NCBI GenBank assembly: GCA_038117265.1
Contig: JAYOFO010000056.1
Location: 1-15,135, forward strand
DNA from: JAYPUG01 sp038117265
GTDB taxonomy: Bacteria > Pseudomonadota > Alphaproteobacteria > UBA6615
Direction of reading: 5' to 3'
Length of the DNA stretch: 15,135 nucleotides
In this document: positions 7,523 through 13,989 of the stretch, piece by piece
Layout: every line of letters begins with the position of its first letter
Numbering within the stretch: position 1 is the stretch's first letter
Program-made: the position numbers and the translations under genes
The notes under the pieces: model-generated
What the model was told of the DNA's origin: nothing
What the model saw: only the letters and a program-made list of their open reading frames with translations
Databases searched by the model: none

Positions 7523-8338
7523 ATGGTCAATCAGTTCGCAAGCGCGGACCTGTTCGTCCGCAACCGGTTCCGCGAGAAGCTCTATACCGGGCGCCGCACG
7601 ACGATCATGGCGCTGCGCCTGGCGCGTTCCGTCGACGTCGCCAAGATCGCCGCCGCCGCCGGATTCGACGGCTTCTACATCGACGTCCAGCACTCGACCA
7701 TCGGCCTCGATGCGGCCACCCAGATCTGCTCGGCCGGGCTCGATCTGGGCCTGACGCCGCTGGTCCGCGTGCCGAGCCACGACCGCCACGACATCGCGCG
7801 CGTGCTCGATGGCGGCGCGCTGGGGATCATCGTGCCCGACGTGGAGGACGCCACGCAGGCCTTCGCGCTGGTGCGCCACGCCAAGTTCGCGCCGCTCGGC
7901 CACCGCTCCATTTCCACCACCGCGCCGCAGACCGGCTTCGAGACGATGGACCAGCAGGATTTCGTCGAGGCGGCGAACAGCGAGACCATGGTTATCGCCA
8001 TGATCGAGTCGCGGACCGGGGTGGAGAATGTCGACGACATCGCCGGCGTGGCGGGCATCGACGCGATCATGGTCGGCACCAACGACCTGACCGTCGACAT
8101 GGGCATCCCCGGCCAGCACGGCCACAAGCGGGTCACCGAGGCCTACCAGGCGATCATCGCGGCGGGCGCGCGCCACGACACGCCGGTGCTGGTGTCGGGC
8201 ATCCGCGATCTCGACCGGATCGCCGCGCTGATCCGCATGGGCGCCGCGCCCTGCTACTTCTCGGGCAACGACATCCAGCTGCTGCTGGCGGCCGCGCGCG
8301 ACGAGGTGGCGGCGTTCCGCGACGCGGATCTGGGATAG
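7523..8338 (+). CDS. HpcH/HpaI aldolase/citrate lyase family protein
   Basis: The 271-residue protein matches class II 2-keto-acid aldolases of the HpcH/HpaI type. GFDGFYIDVQHST (48-59) carries the catalytic-base His57; LVRVPSHD (80-87) carries Arg82; DGGALGIIVPDVED (96-109) is the family's central signature. MIES (Glu162) and GTNDLTVDMG (Asp188) provide the metal ligands. These enzymes split or join pyruvate with an aldehyde, for example 4-hydroxy-2-oxoheptanedioate or 2-keto-3-deoxy-rhamnonate cleavage; the specificity cannot be given. The Gln before the His (VQH instead of the usual VEH or GEH) is a mild variation. The ATG at 7523 has GGGAGA before it. The 55-base gap to the divergent CoA transferase must hold both promoters, so shared regulation is likely. 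It ends 9 bases from the convergent alpha/beta hydrolase. Confidence 0.88.
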   Translation: MVNQFASADLFVRNRFREKLYTGRRTTIMALRLARSVDVAKIAAAAGFDGFYIDVQHSTIGLDAATQICSAGLDLGLTPLVRVPSHDRHDIARVLDGGALGIIVPDVEDATQAFALVRHAKFAPLGHRSISTTAPQTGFETMDQQDFVEAANSETMVIAMIESRTGVENVDDIAGVAGIDAIMVGTNDLTVDMGIPGQHGHKRVTEAYQAIIAAGARHDTPVLVSGIRDLDRIAALIRMGAAPCYFSGNDIQLLLAAARDEVAAFRDADLG

Positions 8339-8347
8339 CGGCGCAGG

Positions 8348-9070
8348 CTAGGCCAGCGCCTCGAGCAGGTCGGCCAGCGCCTCGGGTGCGGCGACCATGG
8401 CGTCGTGGCCCGCCGCGATCTCGCGGACCGGCCAGCCCGCCGCGCGCGCCCACCGGCGCGAAGCCTCCAGCGGCGCATAGAGCGGGTCGGTGCAGACGAT
8501 GTAGGTGGCGGGCAGGCCGTTGCCGACCGGCCCGTTGAGTTCGATGGGATTCCGGAACGTGTTGAGGGGCTGCGGCACCAGGTGCCGCATCAGCCAGGCG
8601 GCCTGGCCGGGGTCCGACACGCCGAAGGCGTCGGCCGGCGGGATCGGGAAGCACATCGTGCCGTCGACCTCGATGGCGTTGGCGACCCGCTCGGCCGCGA
8701 TCTCGGGCGGCAGCTTGTCCAGCGTCGCCTCGCCGTTCTCGATGATGGCGGAATCGAGATAGACGAGGCTGCGGATCCGGTCGCGTTCGGCATCGGCGAC
8801 GCAGGAGATCACCGGCCCGCCATAGCTGTGGCCGACCAGCACCACGTCGCGCAGATCCTCGAAGCGCAGCACCTGCGCGATGTCGCGCCCGTGCAGGTTC
8901 ACGTCGACCGCGGGCGAGATCAGGTGCGCGCGCTCGCCGAGCCCCGTCAGGGTCGGGGCGAACACGGTGTGGCCGCGGGCGCGCAGCAGGTCGGCGACGG
9001 GGCGCCAGCACCAGCCGCCGTGCCAGGCGCCGTGGACAAGGACGAAATTGGTCGGGTCGGCGGTCGGCAT
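8348..9070 (-). CDS. Alpha/beta hydrolase, esterase type
   Basis: The 240-residue product has HGAWHGGWCW (13-22) as the oxyanion-hole segment, VGHSYGGP (79-86) with nucleophile Ser82, Asp195 in CTDPLYAP, and His222 in AAGHDAM, giving a complete triad. The HGAWHGGWCW pattern and the size point to the small-esterase branch that includes bacterial pyrethroid esterases such as PytH/EstC and plant methylesterase/hydroxynitrile-lyase proteins. The natural substrate is unknown. There is no signal peptide. The ATG at 9068-9070 is preceded by AGGGGA; the open frame continues upstream to 9562, but over non-coding DNA and the reverse of the MFS gene. It stands alone on its strand, divergent from the MFS pair. 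Confidence 0.88.
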   Translation of the reverse strand: MPTADPTNFVLVHGAWHGGWCWRPVADLLRARGHTVFAPTLTGLGERAHLISPAVDVNLHGRDIAQVLRFEDLRDVVLVGHSYGGPVISCVADAERDRIRSLVYLDSAIIENGEATLDKLPPEIAAERVANAIEVDGTMCFPIPPADAFGVSDPGQAAWLMRHLVPQPLNTFRNPIELNGPVGNGLPATYIVCTDPLYAPLEASRRWARAAGWPVREIAAGHDAMVAAPEALADLLEALA

Positions 9071-9083
9071 TGCGAAATCCCCT

Positions 9084-9117
9084 GTTCCGGCGTGACGCCA
9101 ATCCCGGAACCCGGGAT
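9084..9117. promoter_or_regulatory. Overlapping palindromes upstream of the alpha/beta hydrolase gene
   Basis: Two inverted repeats share bases: GTTCCGG/CCGGAAC (9084-9090 and 9104-9110, with GGCG-tga-CGCC inside) and ATCCCGG-aac-CCGGGAT (9101-9117, perfect 7-base arms). They start 13 bases before the hydrolase start codon, in a divergent gap shared with the MFS pair. Operator function is inferred from placement and symmetry. Confidence 0.4.
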
Positions 9118-9229
9118 GCGGGCGGCACTCTAGTCGGCGCGGCGGCACACCGGAAGCGGGATGCGCGCACAGCGCAGACCAGCCATTCGCGACCGGCATC
9201 GGCGCTCGCGCCGGCATGGGCTGCGGATA

Positions 9230-9235
9230 TATACT
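9230..9235 (+). promoter_or_regulatory. -10-like element ahead of the MFS pair
   Basis: TATACT at 9230-9235, within an isolated AT-rich patch (TATATACT) in otherwise GC-rich DNA, resembles a -10 box. No good -35 was found 16-18 bases upstream. If used, transcription would begin near 9242. That excludes the start codons at 9161 and supports the TTG at 9332 or the GTG at 9305 for the first transporter. Confidence 0.35.
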
Positions 9236-9331
9236 GCGCGGCTGGCGATCCCCTTCGTCTCGTTTCCGGACACCGGCACCCGTTTTCCAGCGCGGCGAAC
9301 CGCCGTGCGCCCACCCGCGAGGACGTTCCGC

Positions 9332-10606
9332 TTGAACACGCCGCCGCCCGTCTCCGCCGCGCCCGCCGCACCGAAATCCTTCGCCGCGCTGCGCCACCCC
9401 GGCGCGCGCGCCTACCTGATCGGCTCGGCGCTGGCGATGAACGCCGACGCGGTGGAACACGTGATCAGCTACCTGATCATCTGGGAGAAGTTCCACTCGC
9501 CGACGCTGGGCGGGTTCGCCGTGGTCGCCCACTGGCTGCCGTTTCTGCTGTTCTCGATCCACGCCGGCGCGCTCGCCGACCGGTTCGACCCGCGCCGGGT
9601 GATCCAGGCCGGCATGGTGCTGTTCATGCTCGTCTCAGCCGGCTGGGCCCTGCTGTTCATGACCAACACGCTGGAGATGTGGCACGCGGTCGTGCTGCTG
9701 ATCGTACACGGGCTGGCCGGCGCGATCTGGGCGCCCGCCGCGCAGCTGCTGATCCACGACATCGTCGGGCGCGAGCAGTTGCAGTCGGGCGTGCGCCTGC
9801 TGGCGACCTCGCGCACCCTGGGCATCGTGCTCGGCCCCGCCGTGGGCGGCGGGCTGCTCGTCCTGGTGGGCCCGGCCTGGGGCCTCTTCATCAACATTCT
9901 GATCTACCTGCCGCTGACCCTGTGGCTGTGGCGCGCGCCCTACGGCCCGGCCTTCCGCACGGGCGCCGCGGCGGCCGCAGCCACCGGCCGGCGCGCGATC
10001 CGCGGCGTCTCCGACATCCTGGCGACCATGCGGGAGGTGGCGGGGAACCGGGTCGTCGTGCCGATGACCCTGCTAGCGGGGGCCGCGGGCGTGATGATCG
10101 GCAACGCGCATCACCCGCAGATGCCGGAATTCGCGGTCGACCTGGGCACCGGCGGCGACAGCCTGCTCTATTCGATCCTGCTCGGCGCCAACGCCGCCGG
10201 TGCCCTGACCGCGGGGCTGGTGCTCGAAAGCCGCTCGCTGCTGCCCGCCAAGCGCGGCACGGCCTTCGTGCTGGTCTTCCTGTGGTGCTTCGCCATGGGC
10301 GGATTCGCCCTGACGGGCAGCTACGAGGTCGCGCTCGCCCTGCTGTTCGTCGCCGGCTTCCTCGACCTGTCCTTCAACTCGATGGCGCAGACGCTGGTCC
10401 AGCTCAACGCCGCGCCCGAGATCCGCGGCCGGGTCGTCGGCCTCTACATGATGACCGCCTTCGGCCTGCGTGCCGTATCGGGCGTGACGGTGGGCATGGC
10501 CGGTAGCCTGATCGGCATCCACTGGTCGCTGGCGATCAGCGCCGGGGTGCTGCTGGCGATGGTGCTGGCCCTGGCGGCGCGAACCTATAGGCCTGCCGCC
10601 GCATGA
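9332..10606 (+). CDS. MFS transporter (MFS_3/EntS-like type)
   Basis: This 424-residue membrane protein has about twelve hydrophobic segments. The loop between helices 2 and 3 reads GALADRFDPRRVIQ, the MFS motif A. The N-terminal block (SFAALRHPGARAYLIGSAL) followed by AVVAHWLPFLLFSIHAG resembles the MFS_3 family, which includes enterobactin exporter EntS and macrolide efflux proteins. It is probably a proton-driven exporter in the inner membrane; substrate unknown. I chose the TTG at 9332 because GAGGA lies about 8 bases upstream and the protein starts shortly before the first helix. GTG at 9305 is a fair alternative; the frame is open back to 9161, but that part is Arg-rich and unlike a membrane protein. 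The stop overlaps the next transporter's start as ATGA. Confidence 0.82.
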   Translation: MNTPPPVSAAPAAPKSFAALRHPGARAYLIGSALAMNADAVEHVISYLIIWEKFHSPTLGGFAVVAHWLPFLLFSIHAGALADRFDPRRVIQAGMVLFMLVSAGWALLFMTNTLEMWHAVVLLIVHGLAGAIWAPAAQLLIHDIVGREQLQSGVRLLATSRTLGIVLGPAVGGGLLVLVGPAWGLFINILIYLPLTLWLWRAPYGPAFRTGAAAAAATGRRAIRGVSDILATMREVAGNRVVVPMTLLAGAAGVMIGNAHHPQMPEFAVDLGTGGDSLLYSILLGANAAGALTAGLVLESRSLLPAKRGTAFVLVFLWCFAMGGFALTGSYEVALALLFVAGFLDLSFNSMAQTLVQLNAAPEIRGRVVGLYMMTAFGLRAVSGVTVGMAGSLIGIHWSLAISAGVLLAMVLALAARTYRPAAA

Positions 10607-11820
10607 CGGCCGGTCCGGGACCGGACGCCGCGCCGCCGCGATCTTCCCCGCCGGCCCCTCCCATGGCGCTGCTCGTCACCCTGATGGCGACGAGCCAGCT
10701 GGCGATCATGATGTTCCTGCCCTCGCTGCCCTCGATGGCCGGCGACTTGGCGACCAGCCAGACCCTGGTCCAGATGACCGTCTCGGTCTATCTGGGCGCG
10801 TTCGCGCTGGCCCAGCTGGTGATCGGCCCGCTGTCCGATGCGCTCGGCCGGCGCGGTCCGCTGCTCACGGGGCTGGCGCTGTTCGTGCTGGGCAGCCTCG
10901 CCTGCGCCTTCGCGCCCGACATCGGCTGGCTGATCGCCGCGCGCGTCGTGCAGGCCGTCGGCGGCTGCGCGTGCATCGTCGTCGCCCGCGCGATCGTGCG
11001 CGACACGACCGACGGCGACGCGGCGACACGCGCCATGGCCTATCTCGGCATGTCGCTGGCGCTCGCCCCGATGGTGGGCCCGCTGATCGGCGGCCAGCTC
11101 GAGACCTTGTTCGGCTGGCAGTCGAACTTCCTGTTCGTCGCCCTGCTGGGCGCGGGAACCCTGCTGGTGACCCTGTTCACCCTGGCCGAGACCCTGCCCC
11201 CGGAGGTTCGCCACAGCGCGCGGCCAGCCGCGCTGCTGCGCACCTATCTGCGGCTGCTCGGCATGGCCCGGTTCATGGGGTTCAGCCTGAGCGCCGGCGC
11301 CATGGCCGCGACCTTCCAGGCCTTCATCGCCGGCTCGCCGATCGCGCTGATCGTCGTCATGGGCGTCTCGCCCGAGCAGTACGGCCTGTTCCTGCTGTCC
11401 GCCCCGATCGGCTACATGCTCGGAAACTTCCTCTCCAGCCGGCTGGCGCGCCGGGTGCCGCGCAACCGCATGATCTGGACCGGCAGCATCATCGCCATCG
11501 CGAACGCCGCCGCGATGGCCGGCCTCGCGCTCGCCGGCATGGACACGCCCTGGACCCTGCTGATCCCGATCTGCGTCTATTCGATCGGCTCGGGCCTGCT
11601 GGTGCCCAACTGCCTGGCCGGCGCGCTGATCTCGATCGAGCCGGCGGTGGCGGGCTCGGCGGCCGCGCTGGGCGGCTTCCTGCAGATGGGAGCGGGCTTC
11701 CTCAGCGCCACGGTGATCGCGCTGCTGACCCAGACCTCGTTCCTGCAGCTCGGCAGCGTGATGACCGCCTGCACCGTGCTGTCGCTGCTGTTCTTCGCAG
11801 TGCTGGTGGCGCGGCGCTGA
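10603..11820 (+). CDS. Bcr/CflA-type MFS multidrug transporter
   Basis: The 405-residue protein has twelve predicted membrane helices and DHA1-family signatures: MFLPSLPSMAGDLA (37-50), which matches the YLPALP..A.. start of Bcr/CflA exporters; GPLSDALGRRGPLL (75-88), motif A; RVVQAVGGCACIVVARAIVR (about 113-132), with the TM4 arginine region; and SLALAPMVGPLIGG, the antiporter motif C type segment. Members export drugs such as bicyclomycin, chloramphenicol or sulfonamides, and also cysteine, with proton exchange. The start codon ATG at 10603 overlaps the TGA of the preceding transporter (ATGA at 10603-10606) and no clear ribosome binding site precedes it, so its translation probably depends on the upstream gene. 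The two proteins are from different MFS subfamilies and are not duplicates. The gene ends 9 bases from the convergent GlcG-like pseudogene. Confidence 0.88.
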   Translation: MTAGPGPDAAPPRSSPPAPPMALLVTLMATSQLAIMMFLPSLPSMAGDLATSQTLVQMTVSVYLGAFALAQLVIGPLSDALGRRGPLLTGLALFVLGSLACAFAPDIGWLIAARVVQAVGGCACIVVARAIVRDTTDGDAATRAMAYLGMSLALAPMVGPLIGGQLETLFGWQSNFLFVALLGAGTLLVTLFTLAETLPPEVRHSARPAALLRTYLRLLGMARFMGFSLSAGAMAATFQAFIAGSPIALIVVMGVSPEQYGLFLLSAPIGYMLGNFLSSRLARRVPRNRMIWTGSIIAIANAAAMAGLALAGMDTPWTLLIPICVYSIGSGLLVPNCLAGALISIEPAVAGSAAALGGFLQMGAGFLSATVIALLTQTSFLQLGSVMTACTVLSLLFFAVLVARR

Positions 11821-11829
11821 CCGGCCGCC

Positions 11830-12272
11830 CTAGCCTTCCCTGACGTCGTCGTCCGGGATCTCGGCGCCGATCGCGGCCAGCGCGGCCTTGGCCACCAACA
11901 GGTCCTGCTCCCCGGTGCCCGACCCGCAACCGATGCCGCCCACGCAATGGCCGTCGATCACGATGGGCACGCCCCCTTGAGCAGCAGGACCTTGCCCTGG
12001 GTCGAGACCGACAGGCCCATCCCGACGTCGTAGTCGATGGCGTGGGTGGGCCTGCGGTGGTTGGCCGCGGTCATCGCCTTGGCGCCGGCCGATTCCATCG
12101 CCAGCACGCGCGCGCCGTCCATCAGCAGGTAGCCGACGACCCGCGCCCCGTCGTTGGCGACGGCGATGCCCATGGGCACCCCCATCTCGTCCGCGGCGGC
12201 GACTGCGGCATCGATGAGCTTGCGCACCCCGTCATGGGTGAGCTTGCGGGAGGGGACTGTCAGGTCGGTCAT
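11830..12272 (-). pseudogene. GlcG/HbpS-like (heme-degrading domain) gene with a one-base frameshift
   Basis: The first 100 residues, from the ATG at 12270-12272, match the GlcG/HbpS (DUF336) family: LIDAAVAAADEMGVPMGIAV, LLMDGA, SAGAKAMTAA, RRPTHAID and GKVLLLKG. In this frame a TGA follows at 11958-11960. Adding one base to the C run at 11972-11976 (G run on the coding strand) restores LLLKGGVPIVIDGHCVGGIG and then TGEQDLLVAKAALAAIG up to a TAG at 11830-11832, giving a normal protein of about 147 residues. So the gene is full length apart from a single missing base in a homopolymer, either a fresh mutation or a sequence error. Family members bind heme or small ligands, or act as glycolate-operon accessory proteins of unclear activity. 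A CGGAG site precedes the start. It diverges from the DsbA/FrnE gene. Confidence 0.85.
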
Positions 12273-12294
12273 GGCGGCGCTCCGGGATTGGTTT

Positions 12295-12338
12295 GGTTCG
12301 CGTGCATGGTAACGGTGCCGCGCGAACCCTGCTATTCT
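12295..12338 (+). promoter_or_regulatory. Inverted repeat and -10-like box between the GlcG-like and DsbA/FrnE genes
   Basis: A perfect 8-bp inverted repeat GGTTCGCG (12295-12302) / CGCGAACC (12321-12328) with an 18-base spacer occupies the divergent gap. TATTCT at 12333-12338, just after the right arm, resembles a -10 box for the plus-strand gene, whose ribosome binding site GGAAGGA follows at about 12358. No good -35 sequence is seen at 17 bases, so an activator or a repressor bound at the repeat is possible. The repeat is observed; the function is inferred. Confidence 0.4.
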
Positions 12339-12371
12339 CGCGCCCGAATCCGAACCGGAAGGAAAATCCCC

Positions 12372-13004
12372 ATGTCCGATCAGAACGCCGATCCCGTCAT
12401 CCTCGAGGTCTTCTCCGACTACGTGTGACCCTGGTGTTACCTCAGCACCGGGCGTGTTGAAAAAATCCGCGCGACCTTCGACGTCGACATCCAGACCGTG
12501 CACTTCCCGCTGCACCCCGACACGCCGATGGAAGGCAAGTCGCTGGAAGCGCTGTTCGCGGGGCGCGACGTCGACCTCGACGCCATGTACGAGGGCATGA
12601 AGGCCCGCATGGACGAGGAGGGCCTGCCCTACGCGAAGCGCACCCACACCTACAATTCGCGCCTCGCTCAGGAGCTGGGCAAGTGGGCCGACACGCAGGC
12701 CGGCGGCGATGCGATCCACATGAAGATCTTCGAGGCCTATTTCGTCGATGGCAGGAACATCGCCGACGTGGACCTGCTGGTCGCCATCGCCGAGTCGGTC
12801 GGCCTCGACGGCGCGGCCGCGCGCGAGGTGCTGGAGAACCGGACCTTCGAGGCGGCCGTCGACGCCGACTGGGAGAAGTCGCGCCAGTACGGCGTGACCG
12901 GCGTGCCGACCTATGTCGCGGATGCCAAGGGCGTCGTCGGTGCCCAGCCCTACGAGGTGCTGGAGCGCCTAATGGACGCGGCGGGGGCGGCGAAGCGGGG
13001 CTAG
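12372..13004 (+). CDS. DsbA/FrnE-family oxidoreductase, probable selenoprotein (UPWC active site)
   Basis: The 210-residue frame runs from the ATG at 12372 (GGAAGGA upstream) to a TAG at 13002-13004, with one in-frame TGA as codon 19. The sequence around it, EVFSDYV-stop-PWCYLS, is the FrnE-type start of the thioredoxin fold, where the family reads DYVCPWCY. The TGA thus replaces the reactive N-terminal Cys of the CxxC motif, giving U19-P-W-C22. Downstream are the inserted helical domain (about 55-150) and GVTGVPTYV with cis-Pro179, followed by KGVVGAQPYEVL, the GAQP tail typical of FrnE. Both sides of the TGA are well conserved, so the frame is under selection or was until recently. A SECIS-like stem-loop follows the TGA. 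FrnE-like proteins are cytoplasmic dithiol oxidoreductases with a role in redox stress. If the TGA is not read as selenocysteine, the gene is a pseudogene or has a base error (TGA for TGC). Confidence 0.8.
12426..12428 (+). other. In-frame TGA, proposed selenocysteine codon (residue 19)
   Basis: The codon lies 54 bases after the ATG in phase with it and is the only stop before 13002. It sits where the first Cys of the CPWC motif belongs, and the second Cys is coded by TGT three codons later. Substitution of a redox-active Cys by selenocysteine is the normal pattern in bacterial thioredoxin-fold selenoproteins. The codon is followed by C (TGAC). Whether it is read through depends on SelA, SelB and tRNA-Sec elsewhere in the genome; none is in this window. 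Confidence 0.72.
12433..12468 (+). promoter_or_regulatory. Candidate bacterial SECIS stem-loop after the in-frame TGA
   Basis: In the mRNA, UCAGCAC (12442-12448) pairs with GUGUUGA (12454-12460) through seven base pairs including one G-U, closing a five-base loop CGGGC. A lower helix can form from UU (12437-12438) with AA (12464-12465), G36-U66 and GG (12433-12434) with CC (12467-12468), separated by a 3x3 internal loop and a bulged U. The loop has a G at position 2 and begins 21 bases after the UGA. This agrees with the bacterial SECIS pattern as I remember it (small loop, G in the first two positions, 16-37 bases from the UGA). The pairing is hand-drawn, not computed. Confidence 0.62.
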
Positions 13005-13978
13005 TCCGGCGCCTTCGCGCCGGCCCGCTCCGCGGCGAGCACCAGCGCCTCGGCCACGAGCGACCAGAGCGCGTCGCCGTATTCGTTGACCCGCAGCCGG
13101 GTCACGGTGTCGGACATGAACACCACGGTCATCTCCAGCGACGGCACCACGATCACGAACTGGCCGCCGAAGCCGCGTGCATACGCCGCCATGTGGCCGC
13201 CGACATCGCGCAGGAACCAGCCGTATCCGTGGGCATCGCCCGAGAAGGGCGATTGCGTGCGGGGCGTCCATGATGCCGCGATCCAGGCCTGCGGCAGCAC
13301 GCGCACGCCGTCGATGACGCCACCCTGCCGGTAGAGCTCGCCGAAACGCAGCAGGGCGCGCGGCGACAGCAGCATGTTGTTACCGCCGAGATAGACGCCC
13401 TGGGGGTCGCGGTCCCATTCGGGGATGCGGATGTTCAGCGGCGTGCCCAGCCAGTCGCGCGGGAGCGCGTGGGTGGAGCACCCGCTTGTCCGTGTCAGGA
13501 TGGCCGACAGCAGGTGGAAGTTGCCGGTCGAATACAGCATCCGGCCGCCGGGCGCGTCGACGAACGGGCGCGACAGGACATGCGCCACCCAGTCCGGGCT
13601 GTTGACCCAGCGCCCGTAGTTGCGCCCCGAGGTGCGGTCGAGCCCCGACTACATGGACAGCAGGTTGCCGACGGTCACGTTCGCCACCGCCGGGTCGGCA
13701 TCCGCCGGGATTCGCCCGCCGAGCAGCGCGCCGATGGGCTGGTCGGGCCCGGCGACGAAACCCCGCGCGATCGCCGCGCCGACGAGCGCCGAGATCACCG
13801 ACTTGGCGACCGACTTGACGTTGACCGGCACGTCGGGCGACGGGCCGCGGAAGGCGCGTTCGACCGCCACCGCGCCGCCACGCGCGACGATCAGCGTGTG
13901 CAGACGCTCCAGCGCGCCGACGCGCGCCACGGCGATGCCGATCGTCGGGAGAAGACCCGCGGTCCGGTTCCGCCTCAC
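13001..13978 (-). pseudogene. Class C beta-lactamase-type serine hydrolase gene interrupted by an in-frame TAG
   Basis: The frame encodes about 325 residues of a beta-lactamase/transpeptidase-like hydrolase. Ser56-V-A-Lys59 in NVKSVAKSV is the SxxK nucleophile motif. LYSTGNFHLLSAIL (about 148-161) holds the second-motif Tyr149, and GFGGQFVIVVP near the C-terminus occupies the third-motif strand. Codon 110 is TAG (13649-13651), in NLLSM-stop-SGLDRTSG, where relatives have a residue such as Gln in a LLSMQ(S/A)GL segment; CAG to TAG is a one-base change. Both halves are otherwise intact and in the same frame. The start is uncertain: the GTG at 13976-13978, 11 bases after the GST gene's stop, is the best candidate and suggests an operon, but no clear ribosome binding site or signal peptide is seen. 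The stop shares the CTAG at 13001-13004 with the convergent DsbA/FrnE gene. Likely an esterase or peptidase relative before interruption. Confidence 0.82.
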
Positions 13979-13989
13979 CTGTTCGCGCG

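Noticed and set aside
6805..8538. 577-codon plus-strand open frame
   Set aside because: Runs antisense to the CoA transferase gene and then out of frame through the aldolase gene; no recognisable protein.
9070..10506. 478-codon plus-strand open frame overlapping the first MFS gene
   Set aside because: Arg/Pro-rich and soluble-looking, while the overlapping frame gives a clear 12-helix transporter.
11958..11980. Programmed frameshift in the GlcG-like gene
   Set aside because: No classical slippery heptamer with a downstream pseudoknot was seen, and a plain missing base in a C run is the simpler explanation.
12430..12452. Alternative hairpin CCTGGTG/CACCGGG after the TGA
   Set aside because: Seven pairs are possible, but the loop begins UU with no G in its first two positions and starts only 8 bases after the UGA; it does not explain the A-rich tract. 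It competes with the preferred fold, so it should be kept in mind.
12498..13004. GTG start giving a 168-residue protein without the CPWC site
   Set aside because: It would begin inside the thioredoxin fold; the frame upstream through the TGA shows clear FrnE similarity and the ATG at 12372 has a good ribosome binding site.
13649..13651. TAG as a pyrrolysine codon
   Set aside because: The residue is not catalytic, no pyl genes are visible, and pyrrolysine is confined to few lineages and mainly methylamine methyltransferases.
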